A stretch of DNA of 64,000 nucleotides from FEN-987 sp964598845 (lineage in GTDB: Archaea > Thermoproteota > Bathyarchaeia > 40CM-2-53-6): positions 66,986-130,985 of the forward strand of contig CAZRDM010000004.1 in the NCBI GenBank assembly GCA_964598845.1. The letters are read 5' to 3'. This document shows positions 42,566 through 51,557 of this stretch, in pieces (the stretch's first letter is position 1; each line of letters starts with the position of its first letter). The position numbers and the translations under genes are program-made. The notes below the pieces were generated by a model that was not told the DNA's origin, made no database searches, and saw only the letters and a program-made list of their open reading frames with translations.

Positions 42566-42754
42566 CTATCTGAACCTCTCAGGGGCTAACCTACGGATAG
42601 GCAAAGGGGCGTGGTCCTGTATGTCTGTGAGAGAAGTCTCCGGCTTCGGTGCGTTCTCCAAGTCCTTCTTCGTAGTTCCTAGTTCCGCCGTCAGGCCATA
42701 GGAGCTAATTGGTTGTGGAGCGTTCGGTGTTCTAGTCTCTGAAAAGACGGTCAT
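42566..42754 (-). CDS. possible small ORF downstream of the Trm112-like gene
   Basis: A 62-codon frame begins with ATG eight bases after the Trm112-like stop. It is rich in Pro, Thr and Glu (MTVFSETRTPNAPQPISSYG) and ends RLAPERFR. No domain is visible. It may be a small cotranscribed protein or chance. Confidence 0.2.
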   Translation of the reverse strand: MTVFSETRTPNAPQPISSYGLTAELGTTKKDLENAPKPETSLTDIQDHAPLPIRRLAPERFR

Positions 42755-42762
42755 AATATCGG

Positions 42763-43059
42763 TTAGGGTGATGTCTTGAGGTTGAAGGGTCTGCCTTCTT
42801 GGAGAGTCTTTTCAGGGATCTTGTCTTTCCATTGCTTCAAGAATGAGAGATCCTCACTCTGATCTCTCAGATCGTCAGGGAGCATATGCGGGATTTCATC
42901 AATGATAGGGTACCAACGGTTGCATTTCGGACAGGTAATGACTCCCGATACGATCTCCTCCTTCTCATCGAAAACACTCAATTCTAGCGGATAGAATTTG
43001 TCAATCGGGCAGGCCAGAATGTCCATCAGTCTTCTCTTCAAGGCGGAATCAGCTACCAA
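42763..43059 (-). CDS. Trm112-family zinc protein
   Basis: The 98-residue protein reads KRRLMDILACPIDKFYPLEL, then ITCPKCNRWYPIIDEIPHML, the CP(x)-CPxC zinc site and the C-terminal IPxML motif of Trm112. Trm112 activates several methyltransferases acting on tRNA, rRNA or release factor. The central loop with SGVITCPKC is long, as in archaeal forms. It diverges from the HExxH gene with about 55 bases between starts. Confidence 0.88.
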   Translation of the reverse strand: MVADSALKRRLMDILACPIDKFYPLELSVFDEKEEIVSGVITCPKCNRWYPIIDEIPHMLPDDLRDQSEDLSFLKQWKDKIPEKTLQEGRPFNLKTSP

Positions 43060-43115
43060 TCAACACGATTGGCCAACTGAAATATACCGCTTTCGAGGCC
43101 CTTAGAGGGGCCTCC

Positions 43116-43481
43116 ATGAGTTCGTCTCAAGGGCAGTTTTCGGAATCAGAGCTACGTGCTAGGGTTGTGGCTCTGATAATCGATGGAAAGCCAGAGAAAG
43201 CATTGAAACTGCTTTCAAGACACTGCGGCATCACCGAACCAGACTTGCGGGTCGGGACAGTCAAGAGGCACAGGCGAGTTCAGGCCTGCTACGTTGAAAA
43301 GGAGAGATGCATCTATCTGTCGAGGGGTGACTACCTGACCGATCCCTTCGTGATTCTCCACGAGTTTTATCATCACCTGAGAGCTTCTCAGATTCGACGC
43401 GGGCAGGTCGATAAGAGAGCGGACCTCTTTGCAATGAACTTCATTATAGATTTCAAGCGGCTATTATTGGGCCAAAGATGA
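43116..43481 (+). CDS. small HExxH putative metallopeptidase-like protein
   Basis: A 121-residue protein has an N-terminal helical half (ESELRARVVALIIDGKPEKA, LKLLSRHCGI). Its C-terminal half has YVEKERCIYLSRGDYLTDPF, then VILHEFYHHLRA, a zinc-binding HExxH, followed by RADLFAMNFI, a helix that may give the third ligand. This resembles a minimal zincin like ImmA/IrrE, but the rest is not recognisable. Target unknown. Its last 18 bases overlap the end of the oxidoreductase gene on the other strand. The start ATG at 43116 follows a stem-like gccccttagaggggcc. Confidence 0.6.
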   Translation: MSSSQGQFSESELRARVVALIIDGKPEKALKLLSRHCGITEPDLRVGTVKRHRRVQACYVEKERCIYLSRGDYLTDPFVILHEFYHHLRASQIRRGQVDKRADLFAMNFIIDFKRLLLGQR

Positions 43482-44429
43482 TGGTACTGCTAATGTCATG
43501 GTTCGACCGCTCGCGGCGGATTGAAGAGCTGCCTCGCAGATCTCCACTGCCTTTAGTCCGTCGATTCCGTCCACTGCGAACGGGCGGCCTTCCAGTATTG
43601 ATTCGGCGAAATGTGCGAGTTCAATGCTTAACGGCTCCTTCTTCTCGATATCCGGTTTAACGATCCTTTCGGAGTCCTCGATGGCGATCTCTTGGCTAAT
43701 GTAATCGAGTTGTGCGGCTGCTTCGCTTCCAGTTACAATTAGTGTCCTAGTTTTTCGAGGGGTAAGCCAATTGGCGTCAATGAAGGCCGCCCCATCATTC
43801 TTGAATCGCAGCATGATCTCGGCATAGTCCTCTTTCGTGTGTCTCATGCTGCCAATCCGGGCATAGACCGAACTTACTTCATCTCGAAAGATGTATCGTG
43901 CAAGGTCAATGTCATGGATTGCTGTGTCTCTGACGACTCCGACATCTCCTATTCGCTCAGGCCAGCGGCCGACGCGTCTGGCTAAGAAGAGCATGACGCT
44001 ACCCAACTTCCCCGTGTCGAGTAGAGCTTTGAGATAAGTCACCGCTGGGTTGAATCGCTCAATATGCCCAGGCATTATCCTCAGTCTCTTTCGATCTGCA
44101 AGCGACAGTAGTTCCTTGGCCTCGGAGGCGGTATTCGTCATGGGCTTTTCGACCAGCACATGCTTTCCGAACAAGAGTGCTCGCGTAGCCACTTCCCTAT
44201 GCGTAATCGTTGGGGTGCAAACCGTTACTGCATCTACGTCTCTCCGGGATAGCACGGTCTCGATGTCTGTGCTGTAATCGACATTGAACTGGGTACCAAC
44301 TGCCCTTGCTGCATTCTCATTCACGTCACAGACGCAGACGAGTCTAGTGCAGTCAAGTTGCGTCAATACTCGTGCTTGGTTTCTGCCCCAAAAACCTGTA
44401 CCTATCACCGCGATCCGAAGTTGTTTCAT
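43464..44429 (-). CDS. Gfo/Idh/MocA-family NAD-dependent sugar oxidoreductase
   Basis: This 321-residue enzyme has the Rossmann start IAVIGTGFWGRNQARVLTQL, VTVCTPTITHREVATRAL, the EKP motif HVLVEKPMTN and the HDIDLARYIF helix. It matches archaeal UDP-sugar 3-dehydrogenases that make 3-keto and later 3-amino sugars. It starts four bases inside the end of the adjacent UDP-sugar dehydrogenase gene, so the two are coupled. The pair probably produces a modified UDP-hexuronic or 2,3-diamino sugar for surface glycan. Confidence 0.85.
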   Translation of the reverse strand: MKQLRIAVIGTGFWGRNQARVLTQLDCTRLVCVCDVNENAARAVGTQFNVDYSTDIETVLSRRDVDAVTVCTPTITHREVATRALLFGKHVLVEKPMTNTASEAKELLSLADRKRLRIMPGHIERFNPAVTYLKALLDTGKLGSVMLFLARRVGRWPERIGDVGVVRDTAIHDIDLARYIFRDEVSSVYARIGSMRHTKEDYAEIMLRFKNDGAAFIDANWLTPRKTRTLIVTGSEAAAQLDYISQEIAIEDSERIVKPDIEKKEPLSIELAHFAESILEGRPFAVDGIDGLKAVEICEAALQSAASGRTMTLAVPSSLAQ

Positions 44430-45814
44430 CTAGTCCACAAACCTCTTCCAACGCCTCGGTAGACGAGACCGCTCTTTTCGACGCTCGTCGGATCAAGAAT
44501 GCCCGTACAGTCTATGATCAATCCCTGTTTCGACATGTGGGCCGCTAGATCGATTGTGTCTAAGTTCTTGAAATCGTCGTGAGCCGCTGCGAGGATGATA
44601 CAGTCGGCCTTCTCGATGGCTTTGCGGAGAGTGGGCTCCGAAGCGACGCCAAGAGCTTCTATCTCTGAGGCGTTGAAGAGCGGGTCGAATGCACTTACTC
44701 GAGCACCGCGTCTCTTTAGGATGCTGATAAGCTCTAGAGACGGAGAGAGTCGTGTCTCCTTGACATTGGCGCGATAACTAATCCCTAGAACTACCGCCTT
44801 TGCCCTCTTTACTGACTTGCCACATACTCGTAGACCATCGGAGGCAAGTTTTGCAACATGGCGAGGCATGAGGTCGTTGATTTTCCGTGCATCGAGTACC
44901 AGTCTCAGCCTTTCATCAAGTGCGTAGGCTTCGGTCGTCAGCAGGTAGGGATATACAGGGAGGCAGTGTCCACCTACACCTGTACCGGTCGAATGCAGAT
45001 GCGAATATGGCTGGCTGTTTGCTGCTTTCATAGACTCATGGTAGTCCACTCCGATCTCTTCGCAGAGAAGCGCGAACTCATTTGCCAGTGCGATGTTAAC
45101 GTCACGATAGATTGCTTCGAAGAGCTTCGATAACTCTGCTGTCTTGATATCTCGGACTCGGATCAGTTCGCCCTTCACGATTACAGAAAGAGCCGCGCAG
45201 GAAGCTTCCAGACTCTTCTTGTCGAATGCCCCCACGACTTTGGCGTAGGTCTGGATGTCTTGGAGCGCTCTTCCTCCCATGGCGCGGATCGGGCTGTGAG
45301 CAAGGCCGAATCCTTGTCCGGCGATTAGTCCCGAGTATTTCTCGATTGTAGTCTTGACGATCCGTTCAGTTACTCCAGGTCCGCACGTGCTCTCGAAGAT
45401 GACTAGACTACCGTTCTTGAGACCTTTCCCGATTCCCACGCAAGCATCCTCAACCGCCGAGTAGTCGGATCGTTTCTGTCTGTCGATCATAGTTGGAACA
45501 ATGATGAACACTAGGTCGGAATCGGTGACAGCCTCTTCCGTGTTCGTTGTGGCAGTGAGCTTGTTGGCTTTGATCGCTTTCCTCAGTATGACGGAGAGGC
45601 CGTGTTCCTCGATCGGGGAATCTCCCTTGCTGACTCGTTCAACGATCTTCGGGTTCATATCTACACCTATTACGCGAGCGCCAGCGTCGGCGTAGAGACA
45701 AGCCGTTGGGAGACCCATCCAACCCAATCCCACAACGCAGACAGTTACCGCTCCGTTCCGTATCCTAACCGCGATCTCGCCTGGCTCTAGGCTTAGGAGA
45801 GGTTGTGATGACAC
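44426..45814 (-). CDS. UDP-sugar dehydrogenase (UDP-N-acetyl-D-mannosaminuronate / GlcNAcA type)
   Basis: This 462-residue UDP-glucose/GDP-mannose dehydrogenase family enzyme oxidises C6 of a UDP-sugar in two steps. It has VVGLGWMGLPTACLYADAGA, the SPIEEHG motif of the WecC branch, FESTCGPGVTERIV, the lysine in ELSKLFEAIYRDVNIALANE, and the catalytic cysteine in GTGVGGHCLPVYPYLL. The C-terminal domain is complete. The text around SPIEEHGL supports UDP-HexNAc rather than UDP-glucose as substrate. It diverges from the TrmB regulator gene. Confidence 0.9.
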   Translation of the reverse strand: MSSQPLLSLEPGEIAVRIRNGAVTVCVVGLGWMGLPTACLYADAGARVIGVDMNPKIVERVSKGDSPIEEHGLSVILRKAIKANKLTATTNTEEAVTDSDLVFIIVPTMIDRQKRSDYSAVEDACVGIGKGLKNGSLVIFESTCGPGVTERIVKTTIEKYSGLIAGQGFGLAHSPIRAMGGRALQDIQTYAKVVGAFDKKSLEASCAALSVIVKGELIRVRDIKTAELSKLFEAIYRDVNIALANEFALLCEEIGVDYHESMKAANSQPYSHLHSTGTGVGGHCLPVYPYLLTTEAYALDERLRLVLDARKINDLMPRHVAKLASDGLRVCGKSVKRAKAVVLGISYRANVKETRLSPSLELISILKRRGARVSAFDPLFNASEIEALGVASEPTLRKAIEKADCIILAAAHDDFKNLDTIDLAAHMSKQGLIIDCTGILDPTSVEKSGLVYRGVGRGLWTR

Positions 45815-45846
45815 TGCGAGTACCTTGCATACCCGCTTGCGGAGGA

Positions 45847-45881
45847 AAATATTTAACTGTTTTTAACTCCACATCAGTTAA
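45847..45881. promoter_or_regulatory. inverted repeat TTAACTG...CAGTTAA overlapping TATA-like box of trmB
   Basis: The sequence aaaatattta (45847-45856) is a TATA-like box about 30 bases before the ATG at 45884. The perfect seven-base inverted repeat ttaactg (45853-45859) and cagttaa (45875-45881) covers the region from the box to the start codon, with another tttaact between. A protein bound here would block the TrmB-DUF354 promoter and perhaps the divergent sugar-dehydrogenase promoter. Autoregulation by the TrmB product is inferred. Confidence 0.55.
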
Positions 45882-45883
45882 CC

Positions 45884-46720
45884 ATGGCCCACCCATCGAG
45901 ACTTATGGAGTCATTGCGACGGGCAGGACTGACCACATATGAGTCGGAAGCATACCTTGCTCTTCTTTTGAAACGCGAGTTAACTGCGGAGGAGATATCA
46001 AGAAGCACGTCGATCCCGATCACGCGCGTGTATGGGACGCTGGAGCAACTAATGCAGAAGGGTTTCGCAAGGATAGTTCAAAGCAGACCTAAGAGGTTCC
46101 ACGCAGTTCCGCCTGATCGAGCGAAACGTGAGTACATGACGAATCTCCGTCGCAACTTCGAGACAAACTTGACTTCAATTGAAGAAACGTTGAGAGCTCT
46201 TCAAAAACAGGTTGAGCCTCTGTACGTTGAGAGCCATCTGCAGGTCAAGGCCGAGGAGTTACTCGAGCCGCTCCAAGATTTACACTCGATGGAACGGGTG
46301 ACAAGTGAGTATATCCAAGATGCATCCAAGGAGGTGTTGATCTCGACCGCTCTATTCACGTGGCTTCCAAAGGTCAAATCACAACTCCGAGACGCGTTGA
46401 CGAACGGCGTCAGAGTCAGGATTCTGATGCAGCTGGCCGACAACCAAGTTGGAAGGTATCTGAGTAACATGATGAATCTGGGCGCTCAAGTGAGAGACAC
46501 GCGAGAACCGTGGCATCCTGTTCGGGGAACCCTGATTGACAACAGAGACTTGGTCTTCGTGATATGGGCGGCTGAGGAAACAGAACGATATTGGAATCCA
46601 ATCGTCTACACTCCACATCACACAAAGAATCCCGGGTTTATCAGAATTTTCCGTGACTCTTTCTACTTCAGGTGGAACAATGCGAAGCGCATGCTCGCAA
46701 CTGGACTGACTGAGAAATGA
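45884..46720 (+). CDS. TrmB-family transcriptional regulator (paralogue 1)
   Basis: The 278-residue protein has an N-terminal winged helix (LMESLRRAGLTTYESEAYLA, LTAEEISRSTSIPITRVYGT, LEQLMQKGFARIV). A helical linker and the phospholipase-D-like TrmB sensor domain follow, with EEVLISTALFTWL-like strand then PVRGTLIDNRDLVFVIWA and a terminal GFIRIFRDSFYFRWNNAK. TrmB proteins sense sugars and control transport or sugar metabolism. Its gene overlaps the DUF354 gene by four bases. A related regulator lies at 52010-52825. Confidence 0.88.
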   Translation: MAHPSRLMESLRRAGLTTYESEAYLALLLKRELTAEEISRSTSIPITRVYGTLEQLMQKGFARIVQSRPKRFHAVPPDRAKREYMTNLRRNFETNLTSIEETLRALQKQVEPLYVESHLQVKAEELLEPLQDLHSMERVTSEYIQDASKEVLISTALFTWLPKVKSQLRDALTNGVRVRILMQLADNQVGRYLSNMMNLGAQVRDTREPWHPVRGTLIDNRDLVFVIWAAEETERYWNPIVYTPHHTKNPGFIRIFRDSFYFRWNNAKRMLATGLTEK

Positions 46721-47784
46721 AGGCTTGGTTGGACATCCTCACCCCCAAACAGGCCAATTTCTTGGGGCAGCTTCATCAGCGTTTGATTGCAAAGGGGTTC
46801 AAGACTGTAGTTACGACTCGTGACTATAGGGAGGTCAACGAGCTTCTCGAGCTTCGAGGCCTGAAAGCAATTCAAGTCGGGCGTCATGGAGGCGCGGCGC
46901 TTCGCGACAAGCTTGTGGAGAGCAGCAGGCGTATTTCGAGCTTGGCAGATCTGATCGAGGAGCATGAGCCGGACGTAGCCATTTCATTTTCGTCTCCTGA
47001 GGCAGCGAGAGTGGCGTTCGGCATGAGGATACCGCACTATTGTATCAGCGACTCCCCTCATGCTGAAGCGGTTTCGAGACTGACTGTACCCTTTTCCCAG
47101 AAGTTATTTACGCCCTGGGTGATTCCGCTCTGCGCATGGAAACGATATGGAATCAACCCAAGAGATATCATCCGCTATAGGGCTCTCGACCCCGTTGTGT
47201 GGCTGACTTGTTACAAAAGTAGTTCAAATGTGTTTGACGGACTCAAACTAGACTTAGGCAAACCTATCGTCGTTCTCAGGACATCCGAAGAATTCGCTGC
47301 ATATCTGGCCGAACGTTCAACTTCAACGTCGAGCACAGCGACCGAGATCGTTGGAAAGATACTAGATCTGAGTGGTAAGGACTTGCAGATAGTAGTCCTC
47401 CCGCGCTATGATACCCAGGGCGATAGATTCAGAAAGCGTTACGGCAATCGTGCTATCGTGCCCGAACACGTTGTTGATGCGTTTTCCCTACTTCATGGGG
47501 CATCTGTCTTCATTGGAGGAGGAGGGACAATGACGGCTGAAGCCGCATTGATCGGGGCGCCTGTGATCTCGTTCTATCCAGGAGAGCCAACATTCGTTGA
47601 AAGATTTCTCATGAACTATGGATTGGTGGAGAGGATACTAGACCCCGGACGAATCGCACAACGAGCGTTCTCCATAGCGAAAAGTCGGGAGTTCCGTGAA
47701 TTCTATAGAAGAAAATCCTTGAAGCTGGTCCGTAGCATGGAAGATCCACTACGAGTCATCATACAACGCATCTTCAAGAAGTAG
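46717..47784 (+). CDS. DUF354 family glycosyltransferase-like protein
   Basis: The 355-residue protein begins MKAWLDILTPKQANFLGQL, then GHHGG-like VGRHGGAALRDKL, AISFSSPEAARVAFGMRIPH and the C-terminal VFIGGGGTMTAEAALIGAPV. DUF354 proteins look like GT-B enzymes of the UDP-GlcNAc-epimerase type and are common in archaeal glycosylation loci. The reaction is unknown. It is translationally coupled to trmB (ATGA overlap). Confidence 0.85.
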   Translation: MKAWLDILTPKQANFLGQLHQRLIAKGFKTVVTTRDYREVNELLELRGLKAIQVGRHGGAALRDKLVESSRRISSLADLIEEHEPDVAISFSSPEAARVAFGMRIPHYCISDSPHAEAVSRLTVPFSQKLFTPWVIPLCAWKRYGINPRDIIRYRALDPVVWLTCYKSSSNVFDGLKLDLGKPIVVLRTSEEFAAYLAERSTSTSSTATEIVGKILDLSGKDLQIVVLPRYDTQGDRFRKRYGNRAIVPEHVVDAFSLLHGASVFIGGGGTMTAEAALIGAPVISFYPGEPTFVERFLMNYGLVERILDPGRIAQRAFSIAKSREFREFYRRKSLKLVRSMEDPLRVIIQRIFKK

Positions 47785-48049
47785 ATTCTCTTCGTGAAAT
47801 CGTCCGCCAAAAGTAGAAATCGGTTAGTCTCTTCCAAGTCAAAAGCCATATCATGATTATAGCGCCAGAAACAGCCACCCGCACGGTCTCTGTCGCTACC
47901 CGCGCAGTGAGAGTGGTGGTTCCGAAATTGATAGCGAAAGCGATCCTCGAGATCAAGAGTGTACAGAGAAGAAGAGCGAACCACACGAACACTTCGATGG
48001 CCGCAAGCAGCTTAAGGTGCCTCAAATCTTTCCGACCGTGCCTACCCAA
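47774..48049 (-). CDS. small two-helix membrane protein downstream of the GT4 transferase
   Basis: The 91-residue minus-strand frame has two hydrophobic segments (FVWFALLLCTLLISRIAFAI and VAVSGAIIMIWLLTWKRL) and a basic C-terminus. It overlaps the GT4 gene by 28 bases and its tail overlaps the end of the DUF354 gene by 11 bases. The helical hydrophobicity and position in the glycan operon support a real gene. A TTG 8 codons further in is an alternative start. No family is recognised. Confidence 0.5.
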   Translation of the reverse strand: MGRHGRKDLRHLKLLAAIEVFVWFALLLCTLLISRIAFAINFGTTTLTARVATETVRVAVSGAIIMIWLLTWKRLTDFYFWRTISRRESTS

Positions 48050-49029
48050 TACGTCAAGATTGACAGAGCGGACGAGACCAGAGTTAGAAGCATCATCCCT
48101 CGTACAACTTCCTTCTCGCTCAAAGGCCCGGTTGCCAAAATAAGTCGAGCTAGGGTGACCGGCGCGTCTTTCTCGTCGCTTGCGTCCAGAAGACCATTAC
48201 CTAAGACCTCTATTGGTCTTTGGTGTATTTCCCGTCTTTCATACAATCTGCCTACAGATGCAAGTCCGTAGAACGCGTTCATTATGTGTGGTATAAGGGC
48301 GACAATCATGATTGTCTCAATTCTTCCGAGTATTGATAGGACTCCAAGCGCGGCCCCTACGGCGAGGCTCGCTGTGTCACCGCCAAAGACTTTCGCCGGA
48401 AATCGATTGAAGTAGTAGAATGCAAGCAAAGCTGCGAGTAAACCGCTCGAAAGAGTAGCGACCGTAAGATTTCCTGCAGCCAAGAGAACTCCGGTTATTG
48501 CTATACAGATTATGCTAACCGTCCCCGCCATCGATCCGTTCATTACATCCATCATGTTGACGGCATTGGATGTAACTGCTATCGCAACGGGTATGAGTAT
48601 TGGATAGACAACTGTTAGCCTGACGGGGCCCAAGAACGGGATCGTTGGGAGTGGGTCATAGGTTCTCATGAGGAATATTGGGAGGCATGCGAGGGCTGTC
48701 AACAGCGGCTTGATTCTTGGTCCCAGAGCGCGCAGGTCGTCAATGAACCCTATCGCACCAGCAATAAGCACCACACCAATGAAAGTGACCGCATCGCGCA
48801 CGGCGCTTGGAGCGAGAATCACGTGCACCAATGTGGCCATTACTAATCCAATCAGAATTGCCAATCCACACATCTCAGGTATCGCGGTCTTGGACTGCTT
48901 GTGAACGTCGAAACCTATGATTCCGTAACGTCGCATAATCCTCGCAATGACCGGTACCGTTGTGAAGGTCACGAGGAAAGCGACAGCAAAAGTGAGCGTG
49001 ATTGTTGTAAGTGAGTAGATTTCAAGCAT
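48022..49029 (-). CDS. UDP-GlcNAc:dolichyl-phosphate GlcNAc-1-phosphate transferase (GT4 family)
   Basis: The 335-residue multi-pass enzyme has about ten membrane helices. It has the family's catalytic features: a cytoplasmic loop VHKQSKTAIPEMCGLAILIG, GFIDDLRALGPRIKPLLTAL (Asp-Asp magnesium site), NAVNMMDVMNGSMAGTV and FGGDTASLAVGA. This is the MraY/WecA/AglH branch. It starts the assembly of lipid-linked oligosaccharides for protein N-glycosylation at the inner face of the membrane. It is next to the phosphoglucosamine mutase gene. Confidence 0.9.
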   Translation of the reverse strand: MLEIYSLTTITLTFAVAFLVTFTTVPVIARIMRRYGIIGFDVHKQSKTAIPEMCGLAILIGLVMATLVHVILAPSAVRDAVTFIGVVLIAGAIGFIDDLRALGPRIKPLLTALACLPIFLMRTYDPLPTIPFLGPVRLTVVYPILIPVAIAVTSNAVNMMDVMNGSMAGTVSIICIAITGVLLAAGNLTVATLSSGLLAALLAFYYFNRFPAKVFGGDTASLAVGAALGVLSILGRIETIMIVALIPHIMNAFYGLASVGRLYERREIHQRPIEVLGNGLLDASDEKDAPVTLARLILATGPLSEKEVVRGMMLLTLVSSALSILTYWVGTVGKI

Positions 49030-50413
49030 GCCGTAGGCAACTCTTTATGGTGCGTGAGAGTTTTCTCTTGTAAATGTCGACAATCCTCACCGCTTTCGGC
49101 TTCGTAGGAGCCTCGGCCAAAATTCGGAAGATGGGCTCTGTTCCGCTGGGACGAATGAGAATCCACGAACGAGGCGGAATCCATATCTTGATGCCATCGA
49201 TAGCGAGAAACTTACCTTTCGTCGGTAAATGCTGAATCTGTTCTGTCACCGGCGCCTTGATCGAATCGGGGCAGGGTATCTTGTCCTTCACGATGTAGTA
49301 ATTCGGCAGCTCAGCGATCAACTTTGATAGAGGTCTTCTAGTCTCGGCAACGATCTTGTAGATCATCGCGGTGGTCATTGCGCCATCTCTGGCTGCAACG
49401 TGCGGGGCGTAGAATACTCCACCGTTCTCCTCTCCACCCAGTTTGGCGCCGATCTTCAACATGAGATTGGAGACGTACACGCTTCCGACCGGTGTGTATA
49501 CGACTTCTCCACCAAATCTCTCCGCGATATCCTCAATCATCTGAGACGAGCTGATGGGGGTTACTATCTTTTGGCCAGGATGCGACTCCAAAAAGTCCTT
49601 TATGACCAAAGCGAATGTCTGATCCCCCCAGCAAACGTCTCCGTGTTCATCAAGGAATACAGCCCTGTCACCGTCTCCGTCATGCGCAACTCCAAAGTCC
49701 GCATGGACCGAAGGGAGGATTCTTGATGTCTTTCTGAGGTTCTCTGGTGTCGGTTCAGGTGCTCTCCCTGGGAAGGTTCCGTCAATCTCGCCGTTCAATG
49801 TCAAGACTTTACAACCAAGCTTCTCCAATAGAGGCGGCGTGGCAAGAACGCTTACGCCGTTGGCAGCGTCCACAAGCACTCTAAAGCTGCGTCTCGGGGG
49901 TTGCATATCGAGATTGTCAATGATCGACTGTATGTAATCAGTGAACCTATCCGACACGGGGAGAGGTTTCTTGACTTTGTTCCATTCGGTTACTCTCCAC
50001 TTGGAAGCGAAGAAGATCTGTTCGATTTTGAGTTCCTCTTCGTGTGGAAGCTCCACGCCCTGACGCCCCATGACTTTCAAGCCATTGTATTGAGGAGGGT
50101 TGTGACTTGCGGTGATCATCACACCGCCCTTTAGATTCCAGTTCTTGGTTAGAAATTGCAGGGCGGGTGTGGTGATCATACCCAGATCCCAGACCTGACA
50201 TCCGACACTGGCAAGACCCGAGCCGACAATGTCTATGAAGACGGGACTGGAAACGCGGCCGTCCCCTCCAACTGTTAGGTCTGATCCCTTGAAGTATGTG
50301 CCCGTCGCCATTGATAATTTCAGGACTAGCTCCGCGGTCAACTCCTTGTTTACCACGCCCCTAACGCCGTTGGTTCCGAAGAGTTTCCTCTCTTGCAACA
50401 CTTCGGCCCTCAC
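49022..50413 (-). CDS. glmM: phosphoglucosamine mutase / phosphohexomutase
   Basis: The 463-residue alpha-phosphohexomutase has the start LFGTNGVRGVVNKELTAELV. The phosphoserine loop is ITASHNPPQYNGLKV (about residue 100), the magnesium loop VAHDGDGDRAVFL, the sugar loop GGEENGGVFYAPH and the phosphate-binding RPSGTEPIFRILAEA. In archaea this type usually makes GlcN-1-phosphate for UDP-GlcNAc; Man-1-P or Glc-1-P are also possible. It overlaps both neighbours by a few bases and is in an operon with the nucleotidyltransferase. Confidence 0.9.
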   Translation of the reverse strand: MRAEVLQERKLFGTNGVRGVVNKELTAELVLKLSMATGTYFKGSDLTVGGDGRVSSPVFIDIVGSGLASVGCQVWDLGMITTPALQFLTKNWNLKGGVMITASHNPPQYNGLKVMGRQGVELPHEEELKIEQIFFASKWRVTEWNKVKKPLPVSDRFTDYIQSIIDNLDMQPPRRSFRVLVDAANGVSVLATPPLLEKLGCKVLTLNGEIDGTFPGRAPEPTPENLRKTSRILPSVHADFGVAHDGDGDRAVFLDEHGDVCWGDQTFALVIKDFLESHPGQKIVTPISSSQMIEDIAERFGGEVVYTPVGSVYVSNLMLKIGAKLGGEENGGVFYAPHVAARDGAMTTAMIYKIVAETRRPLSKLIAELPNYYIVKDKIPCPDSIKAPVTEQIQHLPTKGKFLAIDGIKIWIPPRSWILIRPSGTEPIFRILAEAPTKPKAVRIVDIYKRKLSRTIKSCLRHA

Positions 50414-51489
50414 ATTACATGGCCTCCGAGCCTAACATTCCCGGTTATTTCCTTGAAAGGATGAATAATCGCATTTGTACCAATCCTTATGTTATCACCA
50501 ATCTGAACGTTTGGTGATATGACCGAACCGGGGTCAATCTTGGAGTGTTTACCAATGGTCACGTTCGATGCCACGATAGCGCCCAAGACGATTGAGCCTT
50601 CTCCTACAGTGACATCATCAAACAAGATTGATTCCGAGACATGCGCCTTTCGTCCGATTAATCCATTCTTGCCGATGATGGCGTGGGGACCCACCGAAGC
50701 CCCATCTTCAATTTTTGAAGCTTTTCCAAGAAAATAAGGCGGCTTGATCGTTGCGTTAACATGCCGCTTGCCTCTTCGCCGATAATATCTTCTAAGCAAG
50801 TCGAAGTTAGCCGTCCGGTAGTCGGTCAAGCTTCCTATGTCAAACCAGAACCCTGAGAATGGAAAGCCGCCAAGTTTTCCCTTCTCTGTAAGTCGGGGGA
50901 ATATTTCCCTCTCCAATGAAACTTTTCGTTTTGGAGGTATCATTCTCAGCACTTGAGGTTCAATCAAGTAGATGCCTGCGTTAACAAGATGGCTACGCGT
51001 TTCGCGCGGCTGAGGCTTCTCGACAAATCGTCTTATGAGGCCGTTGGAATCGAGTTCAACCACACCGAATCTGTGTGGATCACTTACTTCGTGGAGTGCG
51101 TCGGTAATTGTTGCTGTTGTCTTCTCGTGGTGTTGCTGCATTTTTGCCAGGTCGATATCAGCAAGCACGTCACCATTCATCGCAAGGAATGTTCCCTCGG
51201 GAGCGATCTTCTGGCAAGCAAGCCTTATGGGGCCGGCGGTTCCAAGGGGAAGGTCTTCCAACGAATACTCAATCCTCATACCCCCATATCTCTTGCCAAC
51301 CTCAGCTCGAAGTGGCTCTGCAAGATAGTTTACTCCGAGAACAACATCATCTACACTAAACCTTTGAAGTAGATCAAGCGTCCAGTAGATCATCGGCTTC
51401 CCTACTACTGGAAAAAGAAGTTTGGGAATGACGTAGCTAATTGGCCTGAGGCGAGTTGCGTATCCACCTGCGAGGACGATCGCCTTCAT
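50410..51489 (-). CDS. sugar-phosphate nucleotidyltransferase with left-handed beta-helix domain
   Basis: The protein has about 359 residues. The N-terminal Rossmann-like domain has MKAIVLAGGYATRLRPISY, the nucleotide-binding GG-x-x-TRLRP motif, PKLLFPVVGKPMIYW and LAMNGDVLADIDLAK. Residues about 250-350 consist of hexapeptide repeats (VTVGEGSIVLGAIV, NVTIGKHSKIDPGSVISP). This arrangement occurs in archaeal bifunctional GlmU-like uridylyltransferases and GDP-mannose pyrophosphorylases. I take the ATG at 51489; the ATG at 51501 adds only four residues. It is the first gene of the minus-strand sugar-nucleotide operon. Confidence 0.88.
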   Translation of the reverse strand: MKAIVLAGGYATRLRPISYVIPKLLFPVVGKPMIYWTLDLLQRFSVDDVVLGVNYLAEPLRAEVGKRYGGMRIEYSLEDLPLGTAGPIRLACQKIAPEGTFLAMNGDVLADIDLAKMQQHHEKTTATITDALHEVSDPHRFGVVELDSNGLIRRFVEKPQPRETRSHLVNAGIYLIEPQVLRMIPPKRKVSLEREIFPRLTEKGKLGGFPFSGFWFDIGSLTDYRTANFDLLRRYYRRRGKRHVNATIKPPYFLGKASKIEDGASVGPHAIIGKNGLIGRKAHVSESILFDDVTVGEGSIVLGAIVASNVTIGKHSKIDPGSVISPNVQIGDNIRIGTNAIIHPFKEITGNVRLGGHVM

Positions 51490-51557
51490 GGCCTGAAGCA
51501 CCCGCTTGCGGATAAGGGATCTATTTGGTGCTATTTGTGCTTCGGAAAAACGCCTCT

